Below are positions 48,442 through 59,156 of a DNA stretch of 64,000 bases, in pieces; position 1 is the first letter of the stretch; each line of letters opens with the position of its first letter. The position numbers and the translations under genes were made by a program. Location of the stretch: assembly GCF_013377015.1 (NCBI RefSeq), contig NZ_JACABA010000003.1, forward strand, positions 62,001 through 126,000. The letters are read 5' to 3'. The notes below the pieces were generated by a model. That model saw only the letters and a list, made by a program, of their open reading frames with translations, did no database searches and was not told the origin of the DNA. The DNA is from Rhodopseudomonas sp. Its GTDB lineage: Bacteria > Pseudomonadota > Alphaproteobacteria > Rhizobiales > Xanthobacteraceae.

Positions 48442-49842
48442 TCACACCACCGGCTTCACGTCCGGCAACGCCGTCACCAGATCGCGGAATTTCGTGCCGC
48501 GAATTTCAAAGTTGCGGTACTGGTCGAACGAGGCGCAGGCCGGCGACAGCAGCACGACAGGTTCGGCCAACCCCGAGGCCGCAGCATCGGCGGCCGCCAC
48601 CGGCACCGCCTTGTCGAGCGCCTCGCTGATCTCGTAAGGCACCCTGCCCTCCAGCGTCGCGGCGAATTCTTTCGCCGCCTCGCCGATCAGATAGGCCTTG
48701 CGGATTCGCGGAAAGAACTCGGCGAGGCTCTCGATACCCCCGGTCTTCGGCTTGCCACCGGCGATCCAGAAGATGTCGTTGAAGGATGCCAAAGCCTTGG
48801 CGGTGGCGTCCGCATTGGTGCCCTTGGAATCGTTGACGAACAGCGTGGCGCCTTGGCGTCCGACCTGCTCCATCCGATGCGCCAGACCGGGAAAACTGCG
48901 CAGGCCTTTTTGCAGCGCTTCGGCGCTGACGCCGAGCGCCAGCACGGCTGCGGCCGCGGCGGCGGCGTTCTGGGCATTGTGCAGCCCGCGCAATGAGCCG
49001 ATGCCGCCAATCCGCGCGATCTCGCTGCGGGCGCCGCCGGCGGCGCGCAAGACCGTCTCGTGCTCAACGGTGATGCCGTCCGCCAGCGGCTGCTTCACCG
49101 AAATCCGCACCACGCGGCGGCCGGCCTGCTCGATGCGATCGGCGGCGGCGCGGCCGAAGCCGTCATCGACGCCGACGATCGCGGTGCCGCCCGGCTGCAC
49201 GCCGGCAACCAGGCGCTCCTTGACCTCGGCGTAGTGCGCGAGCGTGCCGTGGCGGTCGATGTGATCCTCGGTGACGTTGAGCAGAATGCCTACGCTGGGG
49301 TCGAGCGACGGCGTCAGGTCGATCTGGTACGACGACATCTCGATGACGTGGACGCGGCCGGCGCGCGGCGGCTGCAGCGACAGGATCGCGGTGCCGATAT
49401 TGCCGCCCATCTGGGTGTCGTAACCGGCCTCACGCATCAGATGCGCGATCAGCGCCGTGGTGGTCGACTTGCCGTTGGTGCCGGTGATGGCGACGAACGG
49501 CGCGTCCGGCGCGTGGCGTCGGCGTTCGCGACAGAACAGTTCGATGTCGCCGATCACCTCGACGCCGGCCTCGCGCGCCTTCAGCACGGTCCAGTGCGGC
49601 GCAGGATGCGTCAGCGGCACGCCGGGCGTCAGCACCAGCGCTGCGAAACTCGCCCACGACACGCTGCGCAGATCCGCGGTGATGAAATTGGCCTGCGCCG
49701 CCTCGACCATCCGATCGATGCTGTCGTCACAGGCGACGACCTCGGCGCCGCCGGCTTTCAGTGCGTGGCAGCACGCCAGGCCGGAGCCACCGAGCCCGAA
49801 TACTGCGACGGTCTTACCCGCGAAGCTAGTGACCGGGATCAA
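48442..49842 (-). CDS. murD: UDP-N-acetylmuramoyl-L-alanine--D-glutamate ligase
   Basis: The 466-residue Mur ligase adds D-Glu. It has [22 protein letters not shown] loop [39 protein letters not shown] and [12 protein letters not shown]. The start is a TTG at 49842, four bases after the mraY stop, with GGTGAAG before it. Confidence 0.95.
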   Translation of the reverse strand: MIPVTSFAGKTVAVFGLGGSGLACCHALKAGGAEVVACDDSIDRMVEAAQANFITADLRSVSWASFAALVLTPGVPLTHPAPHWTVLKAREAGVEVIGDIELFCRERRRHAPDAPFVAITGTNGKSTTTALIAHLMREAGYDTQMGGNIGTAILSLQPPRAGRVHVIEMSSYQIDLTPSLDPSVGILLNVTEDHIDRHGTLAHYAEVKERLVAGVQPGGTAIVGVDDGFGRAAADRIEQAGRRVVRISVKQPLADGITVEHETVLRAAGGARSEIARIGGIGSLRGLHNAQNAAAAAAAVLALGVSAEALQKGLRSFPGLAHRMEQVGRQGATLFVNDSKGTNADATAKALASFNDIFWIAGGKPKTGGIESLAEFFPRIRKAYLIGEAAKEFAATLEGRVPYEISEALDKAVPVAAADAAASGLAEPVVLLSPACASFDQYRNFEIRGTKFRDLVTALPDVKPVV

Positions 49843-49846
49843 TGCT

Positions 49847-50932
49847 TCACCGCAGCTTCAGGGTCGAGAGCCCGGCCAGCGCCAGCATCACCGAGATGAT
49901 CCAGAACCGGATCACGATCTGCGGTTCGGTCCAGCCCTTCTGCTCGAAATGATGGTGGATCGGCGCCATCCGGAATACCCGTTTGCCGGTCAGCTTGAAC
50001 GACGTCACCTGCACGATCACCGAGACCGCTTCCAGCACGAACAGCCCGCCGATCACCGCCAGCACGATCTCGTGCTTCACCGCCACCGCGATCGTGCCGA
50101 GCATGCCGCCGAGCGCCAGCGACCCGGTATCGCCCATGAAGATCGAGGCCGGCGGCGCGTTGAACCACAGGAAGCCTAGGCCCGCGCCGAGCAGCGCGCC
50201 GCACAGCACGGCGAGTTCGCCGGTGCCGGCGACGTAGTTGATCTGCAGATATTCGGCGAACACCGCGTTGCCGGCGAGATAGGAAATCAGCCCGAAGCTC
50301 GCCGCCGCGATCATCACCGGCACGATCGCCAGCCCGTCAAGGCCGTCGGTGAGGTTCACCGCGTTGCCGGCGCCGACCACGATGAAGCCGCCGAAGATGA
50401 GGAAGAACCAGCCGAAATTCAGAGCCACTTCCTTGACAAACGGAATCACCAGCGAGCTCGACAGCGGATCGCGGCCGAGCCGCATCAGTGCGTAGCAGGC
50501 CGCGCCGGCGATCACCGCCTCGATCGCGAGCCTTGTTCGGCCGGAGAAGCCGTTGTGGCTCTGCTTGGTGACCTTCAGATAATCGTCGTAGAACCCGACG
50601 AAGCCGAAGCCCAGCGTCACCGCGAGCACGATCCAGACATAGGGATTGAGCGGATTGGCCCACAGCACGGTGCCGACCACCAGCCCCGACAGGATCATCA
50701 GCCCGCCCATGGTCGGGGTGCCGATCTTGGTGATCAGGTGCGATTGCGGGCCGTCGGAGCGGATCGGCTGGCCCTTACCCTGGCGCAGTCGCAGATTGTC
50801 GATGATCCAGGGGCCGAACAGGAACACGAACAGCGCCCCGGTCACCATCGCGCCGCCGGTGCGAAACGTGATGTAGCGGAATACGTTGAAGACCGGAATT
50901 GTCGAGGAAAAGTCGATCAGCCAATAAAGCAT
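49847..50932 (-). CDS. mraY: Phospho-N-acetylmuramoyl-pentapeptide transferase
   Basis: The 361-residue, ten-helix enzyme makes lipid I. It shows [45 protein letters not shown] and [21 protein letters not shown]. The start at the ATG at 50932 ([10 protein letters not shown]) matches the family; the murF stop is 10 bp away. Confidence 0.95.
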   Translation of the reverse strand: MLYWLIDFSSTIPVFNVFRYITFRTGGAMVTGALFVFLFGPWIIDNLRLRQGKGQPIRSDGPQSHLITKIGTPTMGGLMILSGLVVGTVLWANPLNPYVWIVLAVTLGFGFVGFYDDYLKVTKQSHNGFSGRTRLAIEAVIAGAACYALMRLGRDPLSSSLVIPFVKEVALNFGWFFLIFGGFIVVGAGNAVNLTDGLDGLAIVPVMIAAASFGLISYLAGNAVFAEYLQINYVAGTGELAVLCGALLGAGLGFLWFNAPPASIFMGDTGSLALGGMLGTIAVAVKHEIVLAVIGGLFVLEAVSVIVQVTSFKLTGKRVFRMAPIHHHFEQKGWTEPQIVIRFWIISVMLALAGLSTLKLR

Positions 50933-50942
50933 TCGAGCCGCC

Positions 50943-52382
50943 TTAAACCGCAGCGCTGTTGAGTGCGGCCTTGCCGGGAAAGCGCTTCTCGAGCGCGGTG
51001 ACAATCGTTTTCATGCGCGAGCCCAACGAGCCCTTGATCATGATGACATCGCCAGCGCGGATCGCGGCGACAACCTGCGATTCGAGCTCGGCCGAGCTCC
51101 CTGCATAGCCGCCCCGCTTTCCCGAGGAAAGGGCGTCCCACAGGTTGCGCATCATCGGTCCGCAGCAAAATACGGTGTCGACGGCATTAGCCTTGACCGC
51201 CTCGTTGAGACCGCGGTGCAATTCGGCGCTGGCGGGGCCGAGTTCCAGCATGTCGCCGAGCACCGCAATCCGCCGTCCCTGCGGTCCGATCGCCGAATGG
51301 CCGAGCACGTCGAGCGCGGCCGCCATCGAGGCCGGATTGGCGTTGTAGCTCTCGTCGATCAGGGTGGCCTCGCCGTCGTCGAATTCCAGCGCGCGGCGGA
51401 CGCCGCGCCCGGCTGCGGGCTGCACCTGCGACAGCGCCAGCGCGGCGAGCGCCAGATCGGCGCCGGCCAGTTGTGCCGCCGCCAGCACCGCCAGCGAATT
51501 GATCGCGATGTGGCGGCCGGGAATGCCGAGCTTGTAGGTGACTTTGTGTCCCAGAATGTCGGCATGGACCGCGGTGCAATCCGAATGCAACGACAGGTCG
51601 ATCAGCCGGGCATCGGCTTTGGCATCGGCGCCGAACGAGACGATGCGGCCGACCTTGGCCTTCTTCGCGCTCTTGCTCAGCCGCGCGAACAGCGCGTTGT
51701 CGCGATTCAACACCGCGACGCCGCCGGGCTCGAGCCCCTTGAAGATTTCGGCCTTGGCATCGGCGATCGCCTCGACGCCCGAAAAGAACTCCAGATGCAC
51801 CGGCTCGACCGTAGTGACGATCGCAACGTGCGGCCGCACCAGCTTCACCAGCGGCTCGATCTCGCCGGCATGGTTCATGCCGATTTCGAACACTGCGAAC
51901 TTGGCGGTGGCCGGGCAGCGCGCCAGCGACAGCGGCACGCCCCAATGATTGTTGAACGACGCCACAGAGGCGTGGGTCTCGCCCTGCGCGCCGAACACGC
52001 CGCGCAACGCTTCCTTGGTCGAGGTCTTACCGACCGATCCGGTCACCGCAATCACCTGGGCATTCAGCCGCGCCCGCGACGCGCGCGCCAGCGCGACCAG
52101 ACCCGCGAGCACGTCATCGACGATCAGCAGTGGCGCATCCGCGGCGAATTTGTCGCGCTGCGCGGCGGCGACGACGGCGAGCGCCGCACCGGCCTGCAAC
52201 GCGGCAGCGACGAAGTCGTGGCCGTCATGGACGTCGCCCTTGATGGCGAAGTAAGCGTCGCCCGGTGCGATGGTGCGGCTGTCGATCGAAATACCGAAGA
52301 TGTCGCGCGGCAAAGCGCCGTTGCGCGCGGCGCCCATCGCCTCGGCCATTGCATTCGACGTCCACAGCGGCTGCGTGCTCAT
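50943..52382 (-). CDS. murF: UDP-N-acetylmuramoyl-tripeptide--D-alanyl-D-alanine ligase
   Basis: The 479-residue Mur ligase adds D-Ala-D-Ala to the tripeptide. It has [54 protein letters not shown] and [11 protein letters not shown]. The ATG overlaps the murE stop (ATGA). Confidence 0.95.
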   Translation of the reverse strand: MSTQPLWTSNAMAEAMGAARNGALPRDIFGISIDSRTIAPGDAYFAIKGDVHDGHDFVAAALQAGAALAVVAAAQRDKFAADAPLLIVDDVLAGLVALARASRARLNAQVIAVTGSVGKTSTKEALRGVFGAQGETHASVASFNNHWGVPLSLARCPATAKFAVFEIGMNHAGEIEPLVKLVRPHVAIVTTVEPVHLEFFSGVEAIADAKAEIFKGLEPGGVAVLNRDNALFARLSKSAKKAKVGRIVSFGADAKADARLIDLSLHSDCTAVHADILGHKVTYKLGIPGRHIAINSLAVLAAAQLAGADLALAALALSQVQPAAGRGVRRALEFDDGEATLIDESYNANPASMAAALDVLGHSAIGPQGRRIAVLGDMLELGPASAELHRGLNEAVKANAVDTVFCCGPMMRNLWDALSSGKRGGYAGSSAELESQVVAAIRAGDVIMIKGSLGSRMKTIVTALEKRFPGKAALNSAAV

Positions 52383-53854
52383 GCGGCGCTCGCGGAAAGT
52401 GCGGCCGCCGCGGCCTCGTGATCGCTGAACGGCAACACGCGGTCGTGCACGATCTGGCCGGTCTCGTGCCCCTTGCCGGCGATCAGCAGCGCATCGCCGG
52501 GTTGCAGGCTCGCGATCGCCACCCGGATCGCTTCGGCGCGATCGCCGATCTCGCGCGCGCCGGACGCAGCCGCCAGGATCGCGGCGCGGATGTCGGCGGG
52601 ATTCTCGGAGCGCGGATTGTCGTCGGTGACGATCACGCTGTCGGCATTCTCGGCCGCGATCGCGCCCATCAGCGGCCGCTTGCCGGCATCGCGATCGCCG
52701 CCGGCGCCGAACACCACGACCAGCCTGCGCTTGGCGTAAGGTCGCAACGCCTGCAGCGCCTTCGCCAGCGCGTCCGGCTTGTGTGCGTAGTCGACGAACA
52801 CCGGCGCGCCGTTGCGGCTGCCGACCTGCTCGAGCCGGCCCTTGGCGCCTTCGAGATATTCGAGCGCGGCGAACACCTGCCCGGCATCGCTGTCGGTGCC
52901 GATCGCCAGCCCGGCCGCGACCAGCGCATTCTCGATCTGGAATTCGCCGACCAGCGGCAACATGAGACTGCGCGCGCGCCCGTCATATTCAAGCGTCAGG
53001 CGCTGCGCGAATCCGTCGATCGTCGCGTCAACCAAACGAATGCCGCCATTGCTGGCGTCGCCATTGCGACCGACCGTGATCAGTCGCAATTGTCGGGCGC
53101 GCGCCGCATCGATCACCTGCTGCGAACAGTCGTGATCCGCCGAGATCACCGCGGCGCCGCCGTCAATGACCAGATCCTTGAACAGCCGCAGCTTGGCGGC
53201 GAGGTAGTGCGCGACATCGGGATGATAGTCCATGTGATCGCGCGACAGATTGGTGAAGCCGCCGGCAGCGACGCGGACGCCGTCGAGCCTGAACTGATCG
53301 AGGCCGTGCGACGACGCTTCCAGCGCCAGATGGGTGACGCCCTCGCCGGCGATTTCGTCGAGCGAGCGATGCAGCGCGATCGGGTCGGGCGTGGTCAGCG
53401 ATCCGTACACCGTGCGCTTCGGAATCACCAGGCCGATGGTGCCGATGCTGGCCGAGGCGTGGCCGAGCCGTTGCCAAATCTGCCGGGTGAAGGCCGCGAC
53501 CGAGGTCTTGCCGCTAGTGCCGGTGACCGCGGCGATGGTTGCGGGTTGTCGCGGATAGAATCTCGCCGCCGCCAGCGCCAGCGCGCGGCGCGGATTGCGC
53601 ACGGTCACGAACGGCACCGCGAGATCGCCGTCCGGGCGATGTTCGCCGACCACCGCCGCCGCGCCGGCCGCGATCGCCTGGCCGATGAAATGCGCGCCGT
53701 CGGTCTTGGCGCCGGCCAGCGCGAAAAACACCTCGCCGGGGCGCACCGCGCGGCTGTCGACGGCAAGCCCGCTCACGACAATATCCGCGGCGGCAAGCTC
53801 GGTGGCTTGCGCGCCGATCCCGGCATCGTCGCTGAGAAGATCGCTGAGCTTCAT
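52379..53854 (-). CDS. murE: UDP-N-acetylmuramoyl-L-alanyl-D-glutamate--2,6-diaminopimelate ligase
   Basis: The 491-residue Mur ligase adds the third residue. It has GLAVDSRAVRPGEVFFALAG, AVTGTSGKTSVAAF, LEASSHGLDQFRL, NLSRDHMDYH and the substrate-choosing motif DDNPRSE, which marks meso-diaminopimelate specificity. The ATG at 53854 (MKLSDLLSDD) is preferred. It overlaps murF and follows ftsI across 118 bp. Confidence 0.95.
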   Translation of the reverse strand: MKLSDLLSDDAGIGAQATELAAADIVVSGLAVDSRAVRPGEVFFALAGAKTDGAHFIGQAIAAGAAAVVGEHRPDGDLAVPFVTVRNPRRALALAAARFYPRQPATIAAVTGTSGKTSVAAFTRQIWQRLGHASASIGTIGLVIPKRTVYGSLTTPDPIALHRSLDEIAGEGVTHLALEASSHGLDQFRLDGVRVAAGGFTNLSRDHMDYHPDVAHYLAAKLRLFKDLVIDGGAAVISADHDCSQQVIDAARARQLRLITVGRNGDASNGGIRLVDATIDGFAQRLTLEYDGRARSLMLPLVGEFQIENALVAAGLAIGTDSDAGQVFAALEYLEGAKGRLEQVGSRNGAPVFVDYAHKPDALAKALQALRPYAKRRLVVVFGAGGDRDAGKRPLMGAIAAENADSVIVTDDNPRSENPADIRAAILAAASGAREIGDRAEAIRVAIASLQPGDALLIAGKGHETGQIVHDRVLPFSDHEAAAAALSASAA

Positions 53855-53972
53855 CGTCGTTCGTCCAGCCTGTCGAACTAGGCCCATTTGCAGCAGTTCC
53901 GGGGGCTTTTAGCGCAATCCAATTTCGACGCAACAAGCTTGCACGGCGCCGCGGCAATCGGGGCGGCAGACG

Positions 53973-55727
53973 CTATTGGGAGCCCTTCGATGCCGCAAGA
54001 ATAAGGCGGTCGGACGGCGGCAGATCGAACCGCGGCTCGATTCCCAACAGCGGCGCGATGCGCGCGATCACCTTGCCACCGGCCGGCACCGCGTTCCAGC
54101 CCGAGGTGATAAAACCGTGGGTCTCCGGCAACGCCTTCGGCTCGTCCAGCATTACCAGCACCTGGAATTGCGGATTGTCGGCCGGCAAGATTGCGGTGAA
54201 CGAGTTCAGCACCTGCTTCTTCGAATAGCGGCCACCCACGACCTTTTCCGAGGTGCCGGTCTTGCCGCCGATATAGTAACCCTTGGACAGCAGGTCGGCC
54301 TGCTTGGCGGTGCCGACTTCGGCGTTCAACCGCATCAGATAGCGGATCTTGTCGCTGGTCTCCTTCTTGACCACGCGCTTGCCGGCCTCGCGCGCCTCCT
54401 CCTGGCTGCGTTTCAGAAAGGTCGGAGGAATCAGATAACCGCCATTGATCATGGCGTTGATGCCCATCACCGCCTGCAGCGGCGCCACCGCGATGCCGTG
54501 GCCGAACGCGATGGTGATGGTGTTGAGATCGACCCAACGCTTCGGCACGATCGGCGAGGCGCTCTCCGGCAATTCGGTGCGCAGCCGGTCGAGCTGGCCG
54601 ACCTTCTTCAGAAACGCCTTGTGGGCTTCGACGCCCTGCGCCAGCGCCACGCGCGCCGCACCGACGTTCGACGAAAAGGTGAAAACTTCGGACAGTGTGA
54701 TCGAGCGGCCGAGCGGGTGCGTGTCGTGGATCGCGAACTTGCCGTAATGCAGCGCGCCGCGCGCGTCGTACAGCGTGTTGAGATTGGCCTTGCCGGAGTC
54801 CAGCGCCATCGCCAGCGTCAGGGTCTTGAAAGTCGAGCCCATCTCGTAGACGCCGGTGGTCAACCGGTTGATGCGGTCGGGATCGTTGACCTCGCGCGGA
54901 TTGTTCGGGTCGAAGTCCGGCAGCGACACCATCGCGACGATCTCGCCGGTGTTGACGTTGGAGACGAGACCGGAGGCGGCCTTGGCCTTGTACTTGTCCT
55001 TGGCCTTGATCAGTTCGTCGCGCAGCGCGTGCTCGACGCGCAGATCGACCGCCAGCTCGACCGGCTTCTGCAGCCGGTCCGAGGCGAAGCCGGCCCGATG
55101 CAGATCGGCGAGACCGTTGGTATCAAGCCATTTCTCGAGGCCGGCGATGCCCTGATTGTCGATGTTGACGAGGCCGATCAGATGCGACACCGCGGGGCCC
55201 GCCGGATAGACCCGCTTGTTTTCGCGCAGAAAGCCGATCCCCGGAATGCCGAGCTTGTGGATGTCCTGCTGCTGCTGCGGCGAGATTTCGCGCTTCAGCC
55301 AGGCGAAGCCCTTCTTCGACGACAGCCGCTCGCGGACTTCCGGCGTGTCGAGATCGGGCAGCGTCGCGGTCAGCAGTTCGATCGCCTCGTCCTTGTCGAT
55401 GATGCGGCGCGGCTCACTGAACAGCGACGGCACCTTGACGTCGGTGGCGAGAATTTCGCCATTGCGATCGACGATATCCGGGCGGGCGGTGGCGACGTAG
55501 TCCTGCGACGCGGTCCGCCGTGTGCCGTGACTGTCGCCTACCACCGCCAGCGTCACCAGCCGGAACGCGATCACCCCGTAGATCGCCGCGAACGCGACCA
55601 TCGCGAAGCCGACGCGGGCGCGCGCCTTGACGTTGCGATCGACATCCTTGCCGTACAACAGGCTGCGGATCAGGCGTTGCCGCCACGGCACATGATGACC
55701 AGCAAGGGGAACGATTTGATCGGTCAA
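53973..55727 (-). CDS. ftsI: Peptidoglycan D,D-transpeptidase FtsI (PBP3)
   Basis: The 584-residue class B penicillin-binding protein crosslinks septal peptidoglycan. It has one membrane helix (GFAMVAFAAIYGVIAFRLVTL), a pedestal domain (VATARPDIVDRNGEILATD) and a transpeptidase domain with STFK (nucleophile Ser), SSN in TFSSNVGAA and KTGT in GGKTGTSEK. The start is a TTG at 55727 overlapping the ftsL stop (TTGA). Confidence 0.95.
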   Translation of the reverse strand: MTDQIVPLAGHHVPWRQRLIRSLLYGKDVDRNVKARARVGFAMVAFAAIYGVIAFRLVTLAVVGDSHGTRRTASQDYVATARPDIVDRNGEILATDVKVPSLFSEPRRIIDKDEAIELLTATLPDLDTPEVRERLSSKKGFAWLKREISPQQQQDIHKLGIPGIGFLRENKRVYPAGPAVSHLIGLVNIDNQGIAGLEKWLDTNGLADLHRAGFASDRLQKPVELAVDLRVEHALRDELIKAKDKYKAKAASGLVSNVNTGEIVAMVSLPDFDPNNPREVNDPDRINRLTTGVYEMGSTFKTLTLAMALDSGKANLNTLYDARGALHYGKFAIHDTHPLGRSITLSEVFTFSSNVGAARVALAQGVEAHKAFLKKVGQLDRLRTELPESASPIVPKRWVDLNTITIAFGHGIAVAPLQAVMGINAMINGGYLIPPTFLKRSQEEAREAGKRVVKKETSDKIRYLMRLNAEVGTAKQADLLSKGYYIGGKTGTSEKVVGGRYSKKQVLNSFTAILPADNPQFQVLVMLDEPKALPETHGFITSGWNAVPAGGKVIARIAPLLGIEPRFDLPPSDRLILAASKGSQ

Positions 55728-56104
55728 CGCGGAGCCTCCGGCGCCGGCAGCGAGCCGGTGATGATGTCCGGGTCGATGGTCTCGATCATCGCGGCAATCG
55801 GATCGGGATCGCCGGGGTTGGCGAAGCTCGGCGGCCGCTCCGGCAGGTTCTTCAAGGAATCGTATTGCCTGGCGTCGATCGGCTTCAACTTCAGATGCCG
55901 CTCGGCCAGGCCTTGCAGCCGCATCGGCGCGTCGAGCTTGGCCCATTCTGAGCGCAATGCGGCGATCGCTTCGCGCTGCTGGCGGACCTCGGCGTGCAGC
56001 CGCAGCACGCGCTCGGTGCGGAAGGTCGACTCCATCTTGATCCGGTAGACATAGGCGGCGGCGAACACCAGCATGCCGATGACCAGGAAATGCACGATCC
56101 GCAT
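55724..56104 (-). CDS. ftsL: Cell division protein FtsL
   Basis: The 126-residue bitopic protein has one N-terminal helix (VHFLVIGMLVFAAAYVYRI) and a coiled coil (TERVLRLHAEVRQQREAIAALRSEWAKL with LAERHLKL). It bridges FtsB/FtsQ to FtsWI. It lies two bases after the rsmH stop. Position and shape make the call secure despite low family conservation. Confidence 0.9.
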   Translation of the reverse strand: MRIVHFLVIGMLVFAAAYVYRIKMESTFRTERVLRLHAEVRQQREAIAALRSEWAKLDAPMRLQGLAERHLKLKPIDARQYDSLKNLPERPPSFANPGDPDPIAAMIETIDPDIITGSLPAPEAPR

Positions 56105-56106
56105 GA

Positions 56107-57099
56107 TCAGCCTCCCCTCATCACAGTTGCCAGCGTTGGCCAGGCCGGCAGAGCGTCGGCGTCGTGCGCCGGCGCTTCGGTGCGTTCGGCGGCGCGCAGC
56201 TTGGCCGAACGCGCGCGTGGATTGGCGGCGATCTCCTCAGAGCCGGCAGTCACCGGCCGCTTGGTCAGGATGCTGAAACTCGGCGCCGCCTGCGCCAGTT
56301 CCGGCAGATGCCGCGAACCGCCGCCGGTCTTGCCGCGTGTGACCAGGAAATTCTTGACGATGCGGTCTTCCAGCGAGTGGAACGACACCACCGCGAGCCG
56401 GCCGCCCGGCTTCAGCATCCGCTCGGCCGCGGACAGCGCCAGGTGCAGTTCGTCGAGCTCTTCATTGACGAAGATCCGCAGCGCTTGAAAGGTGCGGGTG
56501 GACGGGTGAATCTCGCCGGGCTTGGCCCAGACGACTTTGCCGACGATCTCGGCCAGCGCTCTTGTCGTCGTGATCGGCGCTTCGCTGCGCGCCGCGACGA
56601 TCGCCTTGGCGATCTGCCGCGAATAGCGCTCCTCGCCGAAGATGTAGATGATGTTGGCGAGATCGGCCTCCGAGGCCTTCGCCACCACATCGGCGGCGGT
56701 CGGACCGTGCTGGCCCATCCGCATGTCGAGCGGGCCGTCGAGACGAAACGAGAAGCCGCGCCCGGCCTCGTCGACCTGCATCGACGAAATGCCGACATCC
56801 ATCACCACGCCGTCGACCAGCGCGATTCCCTGCGCGGCGCAGACCTCGGCCAGATTGGAAAACCGGTCTTCGACCAGCGTCAGCCGGCCATCGGCCTGAT
56901 CGACCAGATCGAACCCGCCGGCGATCGCGCTACGGTCGCGATCGATCCCGATCACCCGCGTATCGGCTGCCTCCAGGATCATCCGGGAATAGCCGCCGGC
57001 CCCGAAAGTGGCGTCGACATAGACGCCGCCGTCGCATGGCGCCAGCAAGCCGACCGCTTCGCGGCCAAGAACGGGAATATGGCGGGGCGCTGACGACAT
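56107..57099 (-). CDS. rsmH: 16S rRNA (cytosine(1402)-N4)-methyltransferase
   Basis: The 330-residue enzyme (MraW) methylates 16S rRNA C1402. It has the start [32 protein letters not shown] (SAM site), [39 protein letters not shown] and [16 protein letters not shown]. The ATG at 57099 matches the family N-terminus; the frame stays open to 57345 but the extra part is not conserved. It heads the cluster. Confidence 0.95.
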   Translation of the reverse strand: MSSAPRHIPVLGREAVGLLAPCDGGVYVDATFGAGGYSRMILEAADTRVIGIDRDRSAIAGGFDLVDQADGRLTLVEDRFSNLAEVCAAQGIALVDGVVMDVGISSMQVDEAGRGFSFRLDGPLDMRMGQHGPTAADVVAKASEADLANIIYIFGEERYSRQIAKAIVAARSEAPITTTRALAEIVGKVVWAKPGEIHPSTRTFQALRIFVNEELDELHLALSAAERMLKPGGRLAVVSFHSLEDRIVKNFLVTRGKTGGGSRHLPELAQAAPSFSILTKRPVTAGSEEIAANPRARSAKLRAAERTEAPAHDADALPAWPTLATVMRGG

Positions 57100-57727
57100 C
57101 ACGCATGCACTCCCGATGCACGACTTCCAGCCCAGCGCCAGCGGCCGCCCTTGGCGGCGCGATGCAGGATCGGTGTGGACGCGAATAGGCGCATGTCGCC
57201 TCAGATCTCCGCGTATCGCCCGGGCCTTCCCGGCGAACAGCCGCCGCAAAGCGGGATGGGTGGTCCAGTTCGCGGCAACCGCCGACGCGCCCGCACCAAA
57301 AGCTGGCAAACCCGGCTTTCCGCTTGGGTTCTGATGGGCTGCCATCGGTTTTGAGCGTCAAATGGAACCTTGGCCGCCCCTTTCGGTTCGGCTCTTCACC
57401 ACTCATTAACGGCACTCAGCCTTAAGAAAGCGTTGACGGTGCGCGCAGGATGAGTCCGCAACGGCCGGGCAGTTCGCGCCAGCCGTGCGGTAACGCGGTG
57501 GTGCTCGTTTCCCACAGTCCACAGAAAATGGCGAAACCATGTCATGCAATCGTTGCACGGCAGGGGACGCCCCCGGATAGTGAGGCAGCGCAGACGCTTG
57601 GCGCATGGGCGCCGTTGCCGTTCTCCTGCCGGGTTTGAGTTGTCCGATGCTGTCAGGTTCGTTCGCGTCTGCTGGTTTGGAGTCGAAGCGTCGACGTGCC
57701 CTCCCCCTACCCAAGGGCATTGCCGAC
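57100..57727. other. Divergent intergenic region between rsmH and the amidase gene
   Basis: This 628-bp gap separates the division cluster from the plus-strand amidase gene and should hold both promoters. Short frames on both strands lack ribosome sites and conserved sequence. No mraZ frame is present, although it would be expected here in many bacteria. Two TTAA elements (57406, 57422) are spaced wrongly for a CtrA site. Confidence 0.5.
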
Positions 57728-58513
57728 ATGAAGACATTTACCCCTGACTCCTCGGTGGTCTCCGACGTGATTCCGTCGCCGAACCATGGCGAGCGCAACA
57801 AGGGCCGGCTGCCGGACATGATCGTGCTGCACTACACAGGCATGCCAGATGTCGAGGGTGCGCTGGCGCGGCTGTGCAAGGCCGGGACCGAGGTCTCGGC
57901 CCATTACGTCGTGCTGGAAGACGGCCGGATCCTGCAATGCGTGCCGGAATCCAGGCGCGCCTGGCATGCCGGGGCGGCGTCCTGGGCCGGCGAGCAGGAC
58001 ATCAATTCCTGCTCGATCGGGATCGAGATCATCAACCGCGGCCATGACTGGGGCTATCCGGATTATCCGCTCCGCCAGATCGCGGCGGTGATCGCTTTGT
58101 GCCGCGGCATCATGCTGCGGCGCGACGTGCCGAGCCATCGCGTGCTCGGCCACTCCGATGTGGCGCCGGCGCGCAAGAAGGATCCTGGCGAGAAATTCCC
58201 CTGGGAGGCGCTGGCCAATTCCGGCGTCGGCCATTGGGTCCACCCCGCCCCGATCGTAAGCGGCGATACGCTGAGGCTCGGCGCCGCCGGCGACGAGGTT
58301 CGCGTCCTGCAGCAATCGCTGGCAGATTACGGCTACGGCATCACGCCGAACGGCAAGTTCGATGCGACCACGGCGGAGGTCGTCACCGCGTTCCAGCGTC
58401 ATTTCCGGCCGGCCAGGGTCGACGGCGTTGCCGATGTGTCGACGCTGACGACCTTGCAAACGCTGCTCGCGACGTTTCCGACCGCGACCAAGCCGTTGCC
58501 TGCCGCATCCTGA
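57728..58513 (+). CDS. N-acetylmuramoyl-L-alanine amidase with peptidoglycan-binding domain
   Basis: The 261-residue protein cleaves the bond between muramic acid and the stem peptide. The Amidase_2 domain shows zinc-ligand and catalytic blocks IVLHYTGM, VSAHYVVLEDGRILQCVPE, AWHAGAASW and GHSDVAPARKKDPGEKFPW; a PG_binding_1 domain follows (LRLGAAGDEVRVLQQSL ... VTAFQRHFRP). No signal peptide is obvious, suggesting an AmpD-like recycling role or non-classical export. It resembles AmiD/AmpD. The ATG at 57728 gives the usual N-terminus. Confidence 0.9.
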   Translation: MKTFTPDSSVVSDVIPSPNHGERNKGRLPDMIVLHYTGMPDVEGALARLCKAGTEVSAHYVVLEDGRILQCVPESRRAWHAGAASWAGEQDINSCSIGIEIINRGHDWGYPDYPLRQIAAVIALCRGIMLRRDVPSHRVLGHSDVAPARKKDPGEKFPWEALANSGVGHWVHPAPIVSGDTLRLGAAGDEVRVLQQSLADYGYGITPNGKFDATTAEVVTAFQRHFRPARVDGVADVSTLTTLQTLLATFPTATKPLPAAS

Positions 58514-58573
58514 TCGGGCGGCGGTTTCGCGCGCGACTTGACGCCGCGGCGCGCAACCCCCATGCCATGCGCG

Positions 58574-58998
58574 TCAGTCGGCCGGACGGCCGCTCCCGCT
58601 ATGGCCGAAAGGCTGCGGGGGAGGAAAGTCCGGGCTCCATCGACATACGGTGCCGGATAACGTCCGGCGGGGGCGACCCCAGGGAAAGTGCCACAGAGAA
58701 CGAACCGCCCGGCGAAGCCGCAAGGCGAAGCCGGGTAAGGGTGAAAAGGTGCGGTAAGAGCGCACCGCGTCGCCGGCAACGGAGACGGCATGGTAAACCC
58801 CACCGGGAGCAAAACCGAATAGGGACGGCAACGCGGGATTGTTCGCGCAAGCGATAACACCGCAGGGCTATGTCAGGCTCGATCGTCCGGGTAGGTTGCT
58901 CGAGGCCATGTGCAAACATGGTCCCAGAGGAATGGCCGTCGCGTATCGTCTGCGCAAGCAGGCGGTGCCCTCCAGAACCCGGCTTACAGGCCGGCTGA
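58574..58998 (+). ncRNA. rnpB: RNase P RNA (class A)
   Basis: The catalytic RNA of ribonuclease P matures tRNA 5' ends. The conserved core is plain: GAGGAAAGTCCGGGCTCC after the P3 region (58619 on), GGTAAGGGTGAAAAGGTGCG-like P10-P12 sequence, and the 3' core near GGCTTACAGGCCGGCTGA. The P1 helix pairs TCAGTCGGCC (58574-58583) with GGCCGGCTGA (58989-58998). About 425 nt is normal for alphaproteobacteria. It lies between the amidase and EamA genes. Confidence 0.95.
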
Positions 58999-59023
58999 TA
59001 ACTAATACGCGCAAGCGTTTTCC

Positions 59024-59058
59024 AACGAGGGGTTCGGCGCACCACGCCGGACCCCTCG
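59024..59058 (+). terminator. Strong hairpin downstream of rnpB
   Basis: A 14-bp stem (CGAGGGGTTCGGCG with CGCCGGACCCCTCG, one mismatch) lies 25 bp after rnpB with a 7-base loop. It is placed as a terminator would be but lacks a U tract right after it. Confidence 0.45.
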
Positions 59059-59156
59059 CCCGTTCGGGAAGCGCATATGCCAGCCATGCGCGGCCCGGTC
59101 TGGTTGATCGCCGCGTCGTTCGCTACGCCTGCCGCAAAACCGGGGGGCCGCGTCTG

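Noticed and set aside
53976-56048. A 690-codon open frame antisense to ftsI/ftsL
   Set aside because: It mirrors the third-position GC bias of the real genes, has no recognisable domain and lies opposite clear ftsI and ftsL.
57406-57425. Two TTAA elements upstream of rsmH as a CtrA site
   Set aside because: Spacing between them is 12 rather than 7 bases.
58839-59156. N-terminal extension of the EamA transporter gene
   Set aside because: The extra codons lie in the RNase P RNA and its downstream hairpin.
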